From positions 62,001 to 126,000 of the forward strand of contig CAWARA010000022.1 of the NCBI GenBank assembly GCA_963784195.1: 64,000 nucleotides of DNA, read 5' to 3'. Under the pieces are notes generated by a model. That model saw only the letters and a program-made list of their open reading frames with translations, was not told the origin of the DNA and made no database searches. This document shows, piece after piece, positions 27,153-35,381 of this stretch; the stretch's first letter is position 1; every line of letters starts with the position of its first letter. Source of the stretch: CAVQAH01 sp963784195. Its GTDB lineage: Bacteria; Acidobacteriota; Vicinamibacteria; Vicinamibacterales; 2-12-FULL-66-21. Both the position numbers and the translations under genes were made by a program.

Positions 27153-28490
27153 TTACTGCGAGACGCGCCGCGCGGCCTTGTGCTTCGACGACTTCGTGTC
27201 TCCCTCGAGGCCGTACTCGACGATCTTCCGATAGAGCGTGCCGCGGCTGATCTCGAGCACCGACGCCGCCTGCTTCTTGTTCCAACTCGTGCTGTCGAGC
27301 ACGCGCACGATGTGCGCGCGTTCGGCCTCGGCGAGCGACGGCAGCCTCTCCGACGACGTCTCCACAGGGGCTTCGCTGGCGTGCAGGAATTCGATGTCGC
27401 CAGGGCGGATGACCCGGCCAGGTGACGACAGCGCCGACCTCGACACCGTGCTCTCGAGCTCGCGGATGTTCCCCGGCCAATGGTATTGCATCAACAGGTC
27501 GACGGCTTCCTTGGAGAACGACTTGCCGTCGAGCGTCAGACCGTTCGCCGCGCAATAGCGCGCGAGGAACCGCTGCGCGAGCACCGGAATGTCGCTCGTC
27601 CGCTCGCGCAATGACGGGAGCCGGATCGAGAACGCGTTGACGCGGTAGTACAGATCCTCGCGGAACCGCGAGTCGCGCACGAATGCGTCGAGCGGCCGGT
27701 TCGTCGCCGAGATCAGCCGGAAATTGACTTCGATCGAGGTGTTCCCGCCGAGACGTTCGAACCGGCGCTCCTCGAGCACGCGCAGCAGCTTGGCCTGGGC
27801 GACGATCGAGAGGTCGCCGATTTCGTCGAGAAAGAGCGTTCCGTTGTTGGCGAGCTCGAGGCGTCCTGGCTTGCGGTCGTGCGCTCCAGTGAACGCGCCC
27901 TTTTCGTATCCGAAGATTTCAGACTCGAAGAGTGTGTCGGGCAGCGCCGCGCAGTTGACCGCCTGAAACTTGTTCGTGCCCCGGCGGCTGAGCTCGTGAA
28001 TCATCCGCGCGACGACTTCCTTGCCGGAGCCGGTCGGCCCGAGGATCAGCACCGAGATGTCGGATTTCGCCGCGGTCCGGATCCACTCGAAGACGACCAG
28101 CATCTTCTCGTCCCGGCCGATCATCTCGCGGAATCGCTGAACGGAGGGGGAGAGGTCCTCGTGACTGACGGTGGCTCGCCGCTCGAGGAACTGGTCGAGC
28201 AGATCGCGAACTGCCTCCTGCTGCGGCTGGACGAACATGTATTTCGGCGTGCCGCCGCCGGCCGCGCGCTGCGCGACCCCGAACGCCACCAGCTCGCGGA
28301 TGCAGTTGTCCACGTCGAGCCGCATGCGCCCGAACGTTTGCATCAACGCCTCGACGTCGAACCCCTCCGACGGCCGCGCGCAGAGAAACCGAAGCAAGGC
28401 GGCTCGAAGAGGCGACTGCACGAGCGCCTGGAAGCGCGCTTCGATCTCGGACGGCTCAGTGCGCCGTCCATGGGCGGTTATGTTGTCCAC
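27153..28490 (-). CDS. Sigma-54-dependent transcriptional activator (NtrC type, Fis C-terminus)
   Basis: 445-residue AAA+ activator of RNA polymerase sigma-54. The central domain (about residues 130-360) has Walker A GPTGSGKEVV, the sigma-54 contact loop EKGAFTGAHD, Walker B GTLFLDEIGDL and the arginine finger region FREDLYYRVNAFSIRLP. The C-terminal Fis helix-turn-helix reads NKKQAASVLEISRGTLYRKI. The N-terminal 110 residues look like a winged-helix segment (LRAALLRFLCARPSEGFD) rather than a receiver, GAF or PAS domain, so the sensory input is unusual. It is divergent from the DHS-like gene, 151 bases apart. Confidence 0.92.
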   Translation of the reverse strand: MDNITAHGRRTEPSEIEARFQALVQSPLRAALLRFLCARPSEGFDVEALMQTFGRMRLDVDNCIRELVAFGVAQRAAGGGTPKYMFVQPQQEAVRDLLDQFLERRATVSHEDLSPSVQRFREMIGRDEKMLVVFEWIRTAAKSDISVLILGPTGSGKEVVARMIHELSRRGTNKFQAVNCAALPDTLFESEIFGYEKGAFTGAHDRKPGRLELANNGTLFLDEIGDLSIVAQAKLLRVLEERRFERLGGNTSIEVNFRLISATNRPLDAFVRDSRFREDLYYRVNAFSIRLPSLRERTSDIPVLAQRFLARYCAANGLTLDGKSFSKEAVDLLMQYHWPGNIRELESTVSRSALSSPGRVIRPGDIEFLHASEAPVETSSERLPSLAEAERAHIVRVLDSTSWNKKQAASVLEISRGTLYRKIVEYGLEGDTKSSKHKAARRVSQ

Positions 28491-28641
28491 GTGATAGTCC
28501 CGAATTGGTTAGCGGCGTGACCTTGCGCGTCAGCTACGTTCGTCCCGGAAGGTCCCCGCCGTTAAGGCTTTTCGGCCGATCCCGGCCATTCCTACAGGCG
28601 CGTCACACATGTGTGCGGGAAACTGCGTTAAGCTACCCGAT

Positions 28642-29802
28642 ATGCCCCATCGTTCGCCCGGCGCGCCTGGCCGAACCCCTGCCAACTATCTCAGTGGAAA
28701 GCCGATTCGCTACTACAGGCCTCGTGGAGGTGACCAGATCCGGGAACTCATCGACGGGGGCTTTCAGGCGTTCAATGCCGGCCGCCTGTCGGAGGCCTGC
28801 CACATCTTCACCGACAAAATGCTCGCGCCGGAAAGCGACACGACCATCGGGCTGACAGTGGCCGGCGCTTTGACTCCCGCCGGGCTCGGCGGCTGCGTCA
28901 TCGAGATGATGGACCGCGGGCTGATCGACTTCATGATCAGCACGGGCGCGAACCTGTATCACGACCTCCACTACGCGCTGAACTTCACGCTTCACCGGGG
29001 CTCGCCATTCCTGGACGACGTGGAGCTCTACGAGCAGGGCATCATCCGGATCTACGACGTGCTGTTTCCGGCGACGGTGCTGCTCGAGACCGACGCGTAC
29101 ATCCGCGATTTTCTCGTCCGTTCGAAGCTGTCCGGTCCGCTCTCGACCTCGGAGTTCCACTATCGCCTCGGCCGCGACCTGCTCGAACGTCACCCCGGCT
29201 GCGAGGAGTACTCCGTCGTCGCGCGCGCCGCGCTCGCCGGCGTGCCCATCTACACCTCGTCCCCGGGCGACAGTTCCATCGGCATGAACATCGCCTACCA
29301 CGAGCTGATGAACGGCAGCACGTTCATGATCGATCCCAACAAGGACGTGAACGAAGTCTGCGCGATCATCCTTGCCGGAAAGCAGAACGGTTGCGTGATT
29401 CTCGGAGGGGGATCGCCGAAGAACTTCTACCTGCAGGGTCAGCCCACGCTCTGGGAGGTGTACGGCATTCCCAAGGGCGGCAACGACTACTTCATCCAGA
29501 TCACGACCGATCAGGTCGTCTGGGGCGGCCTCTCCGGCGCAACACCCGCCGAGGCGGTGAGCTGGGGCAAGGTCAACCCCGGCGTTCTGCCCGACACGGT
29601 TGTCGCCTACTGCGACTCGACGATTGCGTTTCCGCTCTTCTGCGAGTACGCCGTCGGCTCCGAGCGCGGCCGCCGGTCGAGACGCGAACTGATCCACAAG
29701 CGCGACGCGATGGTCGCAGACCTTGTTCGTCAGGCGAAGGACGCCCGGTCGAAGCCTCGCGAGATCACGCAGGAACCCGCTGAGGTCGATCGGCACAGGT
29801 GA
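28642..29802 (+). CDS. Deoxyhypusine synthase-like protein
   Basis: 386 residues related to deoxyhypusine/homospermidine synthases. Family segments include APESDTTIGLTVAGALTPAG, IDFMISTGANLYHD and the GGGSPKNFYLQGQ motif, whose Lys matches the enzyme-lysine region of eukaryotic DHS (GGGxxKHH). Deoxyhypusine synthase modifies archaeal and eukaryotic aIF5A/eIF5A with spermidine; bacteria have EF-P instead, so the bacterial versions probably act in polyamine metabolism or on an unknown target. I start at the ATG at 28642; the longer frame from 28609 adds 11 residues. The stop overlaps the GTG of the DUF5615 gene. Confidence 0.85.
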   Translation: MPHRSPGAPGRTPANYLSGKPIRYYRPRGGDQIRELIDGGFQAFNAGRLSEACHIFTDKMLAPESDTTIGLTVAGALTPAGLGGCVIEMMDRGLIDFMISTGANLYHDLHYALNFTLHRGSPFLDDVELYEQGIIRIYDVLFPATVLLETDAYIRDFLVRSKLSGPLSTSEFHYRLGRDLLERHPGCEEYSVVARAALAGVPIYTSSPGDSSIGMNIAYHELMNGSTFMIDPNKDVNEVCAIILAGKQNGCVILGGGSPKNFYLQGQPTLWEVYGIPKGGNDYFIQITTDQVVWGGLSGATPAEAVSWGKVNPGVLPDTVVAYCDSTIAFPLFCEYAVGSERGRRSRRELIHKRDAMVADLVRQAKDARSKPREITQEPAEVDRHR

Positions 29803-30212
29803 TCGTGGGCACGTTGTCCTCGGAGCTGGGCCCGCACCTCGCGCGCGTCGCCGACGCGCCGCGTGTTTACGCCGACGCCAACATCCCCTTTGGCGTGGTG
29901 ACATTCATGCGCACCGAGCTGCGCTGGGACGTGTTGTTCGTGCTCGAGGACGAAGAGCTGCGGCGCGCCCCGGACATCCAGCACTTCCGCCTCGCCCGGC
30001 AACTGGGGCGAACGCTCGTCACGCTCGACCACGACTACATCGACGATCGCCGCTTTCCGCCCGCTGAAGGCTCGGGCGTGATCGTGCTCTCCGCGCCCGA
30101 CGAGCGGTGGTTGCGCCGGTTGCTCAAGGATGTCGATCGCGATCTTTTCAGGGCCGAAGGGGCCGGGCCGCTTCCGCTCGAAGGGCGCAAACTTCTCTCG
30201 CAGCCAGGCTGA
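29799..30212 (+). CDS. DUF5615 PIN-like protein
   Basis: 137 residues with a GTG start overlapping the DHS-like stop. The motifs VYADANIPFGVVTFMR, GRTLVTLDHDYIDD and GVIVLSAPDERWLRRLL are those of the DUF5615 PIN-like nuclease family, in which an early Asp and the TLDxDF/Y stretch bind metal. Members often belong to toxin-antitoxin pairs, but here no antitoxin-sized partner is present and the gene is coupled to a DHS-like enzyme. RNase activity is inferred from the family. Confidence 0.78.
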   Translation: MIVGTLSSELGPHLARVADAPRVYADANIPFGVVTFMRTELRWDVLFVLEDEELRRAPDIQHFRLARQLGRTLVTLDHDYIDDRRFPPAEGSGVIVLSAPDERWLRRLLKDVDRDLFRAEGAGPLPLEGRKLLSQPG

Positions 30213-30224
30213 TCGTCAACGTTC

Positions 30225-31404
30225 ATGATCCTTCTTTCGGGCGCCACCGTCGTCCTGCCCGACCGGCTACTCGATCCAGGCACGGTCGTCATCGACGGCG
30301 ATCGCATCGTCGACATCGTCGAGGGCACGCGGTCGTCATCGGGCACGGACGAGCACATCGATCTCCATCATCATTGCCTCGTTCCAGGGTTCATCGACGT
30401 CCACGTGCATGGTGCCGAGGGGACCGACACGCTGGATGGCGTGGACGCGGTCAGAAGAATCGCGAGGCGGCTGCCGCGCTATGGCGTGACGGCCTTCTGT
30501 CCGACGTCAGTCGCGTGCTCGCCAGAAAAACTTCGCGACATGCTGGAAGACGTCAGGCTCGCACGCCTCAACAGGCCCGCCGACGCGGCGCGGGTGCTGC
30601 CGGCGCATCTCGAGAGCAATTTCATCAACCCGGAGTTCAAAGGCGCTCAACCGCTCGAGTGCCTTCGCCTTCCATCGTCTGATCGAGACGGAGAGTTTTC
30701 GGGCCGTGCGATCGTCGAGACGATCGCCGCGGCGCGGGCCGAAGTCGGGATCGTGACGCTTGCGCCCGAGCTCGACGGGTGCGATGGACTTGATCCGGCA
30801 GCTCGTGAGCCACGGGCATCGCGTGTCGCTCGGACATTCGGGCGCCACGTACGAGCAGGCGATTGCGGCGATCGACGCCGGAGCTCGTCACGCGACGCAC
30901 CTGTTCAACCGCATGACTCCGATCAGCCATCGTGCGCCAGGCCTGACCGGCGCCGCACTCGAGCGCTCCGAGATCACGGCTGAAGTGATCTGCGACGGAG
31001 TGCACGTGCATCCGTCGGTCGTTCGGCTGGCAGTCGCAGCGAAGTCGCCGAACGGTGTGATGGCGATCACCGACGGCACCGCCGGTGCGGGCCTGCCGCG
31101 AGGATCCCGCGCCGCGCTCGGCGGGCGTATCATCACGGTCGGCGATGCGGCTTACCTCGAGGATGGCACCATCGCGGGCAGTGTGCTGACGATGGATCGC
31201 GCATTCGAGACGCTGGTAAGGAGGGCGGGGATGACCCTGGTCGAAGCGGCAATCATGTGCTCGACTACCCCCGCGCGTGCGCTGAAGCTCGACGGGTTTG
31301 GCATGGTCAGGACCGGCGCGACCGCGGACCTGACCGTCCTCGACGCCGATTTACGGGTTCGCTATACCTTCGTCGGCGGCCAGCAGGTGTGGGTGCGCAC
31401 GTAG
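30225..31404 (+). CDS. nagA: N-acetylglucosamine-6-phosphate deacetylase, frame broken
   Basis: NagA removes acetate from GlcNAc-6-phosphate to feed amino-sugar catabolism and cell-wall recycling. Metal and active-site motifs are present: PGFIDVHVHGAEG, AHLESNFINPEFKGA, SLGHSGATYEQA, THLFNRMTPISHR and ITDGTAGAGLP. The frame changes near 30780; joining gives ELDGAMDLIRQLV and a complete protein of about 393 residues. It starts 12 bases after the DUF5615 gene. A weak hairpin with T-rich flank follows the stop. Confidence 0.87.
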
Positions 31405-31408
31405 CGTC

Positions 31409-31447
31409 CGGCTTCCGCCTTCGCGCGAGGCGGACCTCGCCTTTTCT
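31409..31447 (+). terminator. Possible Rho-independent terminator after nagA
   Basis: The hairpin tccgcc-ttcgcgcga-ggcgga (stem of 6 bp) lies just after the nagA stop and is followed by cctcgccttttcttc. The stem is short, so this is a modest candidate. Confidence 0.45.
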
Positions 31448-31555
31448 TCGAGAATTCGCATGATTTTGACGACTCGAATTCGCAAGCGCGGAAAACTGGC
31501 GATTTTCCGATGCATTCGCGGGAACGGCGGACGTGCTCAGCCCGTCTATGGCGGT

Positions 31556-32455
31556 ATGAACTCCGTTCTTCCGCCCGCCCTCGTGGCTCTGGCAGTCGCA
31601 ACATCTGCCTGTGTGGTCAACGTCGACTCACAGGCGCAGATCGTGCGGGAGGAAAAACGGTTCACTGTGGCCGGCAAGCCTGACCTCAGGCTGGCGACGT
31701 TCGACGGGTCGATCGAGATCCGGTCCTGGGATCGGCCTGACGTGCTGGTCGAAGTGGAGAAACGCGGAGCCACGAAAGAGGCGGTCGACGCGCTGGAGGT
31801 CCGCACCTCTCAGCAGGGCGACCGTATCGATCTGGAGGTCAAGAGTCCACGGTCCGAAACCTTCAGCGGCATCGGCTTTCACGTCGGCGCCAGCGCCAAG
31901 CTGATCGTGTCGGTGCCCGCCCGCGCCGACATTCAAGCTCGCAGCGGAGATGGATCGATCAGCATCGAGCGCGTGAACGGGCGCCTCGAATTGCGCACCG
32001 GTGACGGCAGCATTCGCGCCGCGGAAGTGTCGGGCGAACTGGTGATGAACACCGGTGACGGATCGATCACGGTGAACGGCGCCGAGGGCACGCTCGATCT
32101 CGACACGGGCGACGGTGGGGTGAACGTCACCGGCCGCCTCACCGGCGTCCGGCTGCACACCGGCGACGGCTCGATCGTCTATCGCGCCGAACCGGAAAGC
32201 CGCATGGCGAGCAACTGGGAGATGACGACGGGAGACGGCTCCGTGACGCTGTATCTTCCGACGAACTTCAACGCGGAGCTCGACGCCCACACCGGCGATG
32301 GTTCCATCAGCAACGAGCTCTCCGTTGCCAACGCCGAGAGTGGCGATGGTGAACGTGAACGCCGCCGCCGCACCCTTCGCGGCCGGCTGGGCGACGGCGG
32401 CCGCGAGATCCGGATTCGCACCGGCGACGGGGCCATCAGGCTGCGGCAAAGCTGA
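31556..32455 (+). CDS. DUF4097-type repeat lipoprotein (GDGSI repeats)
   Basis: 299 residues. I choose ATG 31556 since it opens a lipoprotein signal (LPPALVALAVATSAC). The mature protein is a beta-strand ladder in which S/T-G-D-G-S-I repeats about every 19-20 residues (ARSGDGSISIERV, LRTGDGSIRAAEV, MNTGDGSITVNGA, LDTGDGGVNVTGR, LHTGDGSIVYRAE, MTTGDGSVTLYLP, AHTGDGSISNELS, IRTGDGAIRLRQS). This resembles DUF4097 putative adhesins, predicted to be solenoid-like. Cell-surface placement is likely; ligand unknown. Confidence 0.8.
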   Translation: MNSVLPPALVALAVATSACVVNVDSQAQIVREEKRFTVAGKPDLRLATFDGSIEIRSWDRPDVLVEVEKRGATKEAVDALEVRTSQQGDRIDLEVKSPRSETFSGIGFHVGASAKLIVSVPARADIQARSGDGSISIERVNGRLELRTGDGSIRAAEVSGELVMNTGDGSITVNGAEGTLDLDTGDGGVNVTGRLTGVRLHTGDGSIVYRAEPESRMASNWEMTTGDGSVTLYLPTNFNAELDAHTGDGSISNELSVANAESGDGERERRRRTLRGRLGDGGREIRIRTGDGAIRLRQS

Positions 32456-32460
32456 GCAGT

Positions 32461-32625
32461 CAAAATCCCAACCTCCAACTCCCAACTCCCAAGGAGAGTC
32501 GATCGAGAGAGCTGGGTGGAACGGCGTACCAGGAAGCCAGCGCGGTCGCCGTTCACACCCGACTCTCTCAGATCGAGCTCGTCCTTGGAGTTGGGAGTTG
32601 GGCTGTTGGGATGTTGTCGCAGTCG
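32461..32625. repeat. Long intergenic hairpin, family B
   Basis: The outer left arm consists of aactccc words (about 32464-32492); the outer right arm (about 32583-32612) reads ccttggagttgggagttggg. Inside them a second pair, gggtggaacggcg with cgccgttcacaccc and gagagtcg with cgactctc, extends the stem, so about 150 bases can fold into one long hairpin. It separates the DUF4097 gene from the convergent queC. Confidence 0.75.
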
Positions 32626-32635
32626 GATCAGTGTC

Positions 32636-33313
32636 TCAACCAGCCAGATACACCGTTTGATCGTCCACTCCAGCATCCCTGAAGCCGTTGCGGCGCTCGC
32701 GGCACTTGCTGCACTTGCCACAGTGCATGCCGTTGACTGGCTGCATACACGAGAGGGTCAGCTCGAGTGGCACGCCGAGTGACGATCCCAGCTTGATCAC
32801 ATCTTCCTTGTGCATCTGCGCGAGTGGTGTCTCGATCGCGAGTGGCCTGGCCAGCCCCATTGCCAGCGTGCGCGACATCTGATCGAAGAACTCCGAGCTG
32901 GCATCGGGGAACGGATTGCCGGCGAGCGGTCCGATCAGGACGCGCTCGAGTCCGTGGCGCGACATGAACACCGATGCCTTGGCGAGCAGCACGATGTTCC
33001 GGCCTTCAAGGTAGACGTCCTCGTCAGGGGTGTCGTAACCAGGCGCCTCACCGCGAACGGCCCAGTGATCGGGCGGGTAGACATCGGTCATCTCGAACTG
33101 CAGCGGGACCAGTGGACGAACGGCGCCCGCAAATGGGGGCGTCGCGAGCAGTTCCTCGGCAATCGCCCGTTCGTCCCGCTCCCACGCGAGCCCCACGCTG
33201 ACGTAAAGGGGCTGCGCGGGACCGCGTTGTGCCGCAAGCGCGAGCAGGACTGCGCTGTCCAGTCCGCCCGAGAACAGGACTGCCGAACCTTGACCGTCTC
33301 GAAATCGTTCCAC
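32636..33313 (-). CDS. queC: 7-cyano-7-deazaguanine synthase
   Basis: QueC converts 7-carboxy-7-deazaguanine to preQ0, the precursor of queuosine. The PP-loop SGGLDSAVLL sits near the N-terminus, GRNIVLLAKA in the middle and the zinc site CMQPVNGMHCGKCSKCRERR at the C-terminus, with all four Cys. 225 residues is normal. Its start is 68 bases from that of the divergent queD, which suggests shared control of the two deazapurine genes. Confidence 0.92.
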   Translation of the reverse strand: MERFRDGQGSAVLFSGGLDSAVLLALAAQRGPAQPLYVSVGLAWERDERAIAEELLATPPFAGAVRPLVPLQFEMTDVYPPDHWAVRGEAPGYDTPDEDVYLEGRNIVLLAKASVFMSRHGLERVLIGPLAGNPFPDASSEFFDQMSRTLAMGLARPLAIETPLAQMHKEDVIKLGSSLGVPLELTLSCMQPVNGMHCGKCSKCRERRNGFRDAGVDDQTVYLAG

Positions 33314-33381
33314 TACGATTGCCTTTCACGCGCTGCGCCGCTGCCGAAGCTCAGCGAAAGCGGGCGATCCGAGACATCCCG

Positions 33382-33783
33382 ATGTACCTGGTCACCAAAC
33401 GAATCGAATTCTGTTACGGACACCGCCTGCTCGACTACGACGGCGTGTGCAAGCACCCGCACGGCCACAACGCCGTTGCCGAAATCGACGTCCGTACCGA
33501 TCGCCTCGATCGGCGCAACATGGTCGCCGATTTTTCCGACATCAAGCGTCTGGTGAAAGGCTGGATCGATCGCGAGCTCGATCACAAGATGATTCTGCGG
33601 CACGACGATCCGCTCGTGCCGCCGCTGAAAACTCTCGGCGAGCCGGTTTTCATCCTGGAGAGCAATCCGACCGTCGAGCGGATCGCCAAGCTGATCTTCG
33701 ACACGACGCGCGAGCTGGGGTTTCAGGTCGTTGCCGTGCGGGTGTGGGAGACGCCGAGCTCGTTCGCGGCTTACAGCGAATAA
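33382..33783 (+). CDS. queD: 6-carboxytetrahydropterin synthase
   Basis: QueD makes 6-carboxytetrahydropterin from 7,8-dihydroneopterin triphosphate, two steps before QueC. The catalytic Cys and zinc His residues are seen in YGHRLLDYDGVCKHPHGHNA, and ETPSSFAAY ends the protein as in the family. I start at ATG 33382 (133 residues); the frame is open upstream but overlaps queC. QueE is not in this window. Confidence 0.92.
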   Translation: MYLVTKRIEFCYGHRLLDYDGVCKHPHGHNAVAEIDVRTDRLDRRNMVADFSDIKRLVKGWIDRELDHKMILRHDDPLVPPLKTLGEPVFILESNPTVERIAKLIFDTTRELGFQVVAVRVWETPSSFAAYSE

Positions 33784-33799
33784 GTGTCAAGAACACGTG

Positions 33800-33908
33800 C
33801 CGTAGTTCGTAGTCCGTGGTTCGTGTCTCGTCGAAGATCGGGGGCTGTCGAAACGCTTGAGTGACCCCGCGCATCGGCGAGACACGGACTACGGACCACG
33901 AACTACGG
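33800..33908. repeat. Intergenic inverted repeat, family A
   Basis: The left arm begins ccgtagttcgtagtccgtgg and ends tgtctcg (about 33800-33830). The right arm, cgagacacggactacggacc followed by acgaactacgg (33878-33908), mirrors it with a few word swaps. About 47 unrelated bases lie between the arms. It sits between queD and the convergent feoB. Confidence 0.8.
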
Positions 33909-33926
33909 CAGGCGGTCTAACGGCTT

Positions 33927-35294
33927 TTACGCAAAAAGACGCCAAACTGTGGCGGTAAGGAACGTGACGAGAAACGCGACGGCGAGCGGCATCAGCGCGC
34001 CGACGGCCGCCCATTTCACGCTCAGTGTCTCCTTGTAGATAGTGAGGATCGTGGTTGCACACGGGTTGTGCAGCAGCGCGAAGAGCATCAGGTTGACGGC
34101 CGTCAGCATCGTCCAGCCGTTCTGATCCACGAGGAGCGTTCGCAGCTCCGCCAGCGAATCGATCTCCGTCATCATCGGCCCGCCCATGTAGACCATCAGC
34201 ATCGTCGGCACGACGATCTCGTTGGCCGGGATGGCGATCACGTAGGCGAGCAGGATGACACCGTCGAGCCCGATCGCGTGTCCGAGCGGCGCGAGGGCGT
34301 TGGCCGAGTGCGTTGCGAGGCTCGTTCCGTTCACCGTGATGTTGCCGAGCAGCCAGATGACGGCGCCTGCCGGCGCGGCGGTGAGCATGGCGCGCCAGAG
34401 CACGAACAGCGTGCGATCGATCAGGGACGTGTAGAGAATCCGGGTGATGCCGGGCCGCCGATAAGGTGGCAGCTCGAGGGTGAACGCCGAGGCCTCGCCC
34501 CTCAGGACGGTCCGCGACAGCATCCAGGACATCAGCAGCGTGAATCCGACGCCGAGAATGACGACGCCGACGACCGCCCCGGCGGCGGCGAGGGAGGCCA
34601 CCACCGGCGGGAATGCGGCGCCGACGAAGATCGTGGCCACCATGATCAGCGTCGGGAAACGTCCATTGCAGGGCACGAAGTTGTTGGTAAGGATCGCGAC
34701 GAGCCGCTCGCGCGGCGAGTCGATGACACGCGTAGCGATGATACCCGCCGCATTGCAGCCGAATCCCATCGCCATCGTCAGCGCCTGCTTGCCATGTGCG
34801 CCAGCGCGGCGGAACAGGAAGTCGAGGTTGAACGCGACGCGCGGCAGATAGCCGAGATCCTCGAGGATGGTGAAGAGCGGGAAGAAGATCGCCATCGGCG
34901 GCAGCATGACACTCACGACCCACGCCAGCCCGCGATACACGCCGTGCCAGATGAACCCGGTGATCCACCAGGGCACGCCCGCCGCATCGAAGAGGGCCGC
35001 CGCGCGATCCTCGAACCAGAAGAACCCCGACGCGATCATCGCCGAGGGCACGTTGGCGCCGGCGATGGTCAGCCAGAACACGACGGCCAGGATGCCGAGC
35101 ATCAGCGGCAACCCGAAGATCGGTGACGTGACGATCCGGTCGATGCGCTGATCGAGGTCGAACCTGCGGCGGTCGCCCGTGTGGCGAACCGCGCGTCGCG
35201 AAATCTTCTCCGCCTCGACGTAGATGGAGCTGACCGCCTCGTCACGGAAGTTGCCGGTCAATCCCTGCCGCAGCTGTTCTGCGCGACGGATCAC
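33927..35294 (-). CDS. feoB: Ferrous iron transporter FeoB, C-terminal permease part
   Basis: Membrane half of FeoB, 455 residues in this piece. Typical gate segments are ILEDLGYLPRVAFNLDFLFR, GKQALTMAMGFGCNAAGI, NNFVPCNGRFPTLI and ILAYVIAIPANEIVVPTM-like LLAYVIAIPANEIVVPTML, with the late HNPCATTILTIYKE. It lies in the same frame as the GTPase half (35382-36197) but is separated from it by a TGA and about 85 bases. Those bases show traces of family-like sequence in other frames, so two or more indels are more likely than two true genes. Together the halves form one normal FeoB. Confidence 0.87.
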   Translation of the reverse strand: MIRRAEQLRQGLTGNFRDEAVSSIYVEAEKISRRAVRHTGDRRRFDLDQRIDRIVTSPIFGLPLMLGILAVVFWLTIAGANVPSAMIASGFFWFEDRAAALFDAAGVPWWITGFIWHGVYRGLAWVVSVMLPPMAIFFPLFTILEDLGYLPRVAFNLDFLFRRAGAHGKQALTMAMGFGCNAAGIIATRVIDSPRERLVAILTNNFVPCNGRFPTLIMVATIFVGAAFPPVVASLAAAGAVVGVVILGVGFTLLMSWMLSRTVLRGEASAFTLELPPYRRPGITRILYTSLIDRTLFVLWRAMLTAAPAGAVIWLLGNITVNGTSLATHSANALAPLGHAIGLDGVILLAYVIAIPANEIVVPTMLMVYMGGPMMTEIDSLAELRTLLVDQNGWTMLTAVNLMLFALLHNPCATTILTIYKETLSVKWAAVGALMPLAVAFLVTFLTATVWRLFA

Positions 35295-35381
35295 CTGCTC
35301 GGGATCCGGAGCGGACCCCTGCCTGGTTTCACGCGCTGGCGCGCGAAGCCCGGTCAGCGGCAGCGCGTTGGATTCAGGTAC

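Noticed and set aside
28513..28528. Sigma-54 promoter between the activator and the DHS-like gene
   Set aside because: The GG and GC elements (ggcgtgaccttgc) are 9 rather than 10 bases apart and lack the usual TGGCAC match.
29799..30212. Toxin-antitoxin pair with the DUF5615 gene
   Set aside because: No small antitoxin gene flanks it; the upstream neighbour is a full DHS-like enzyme.
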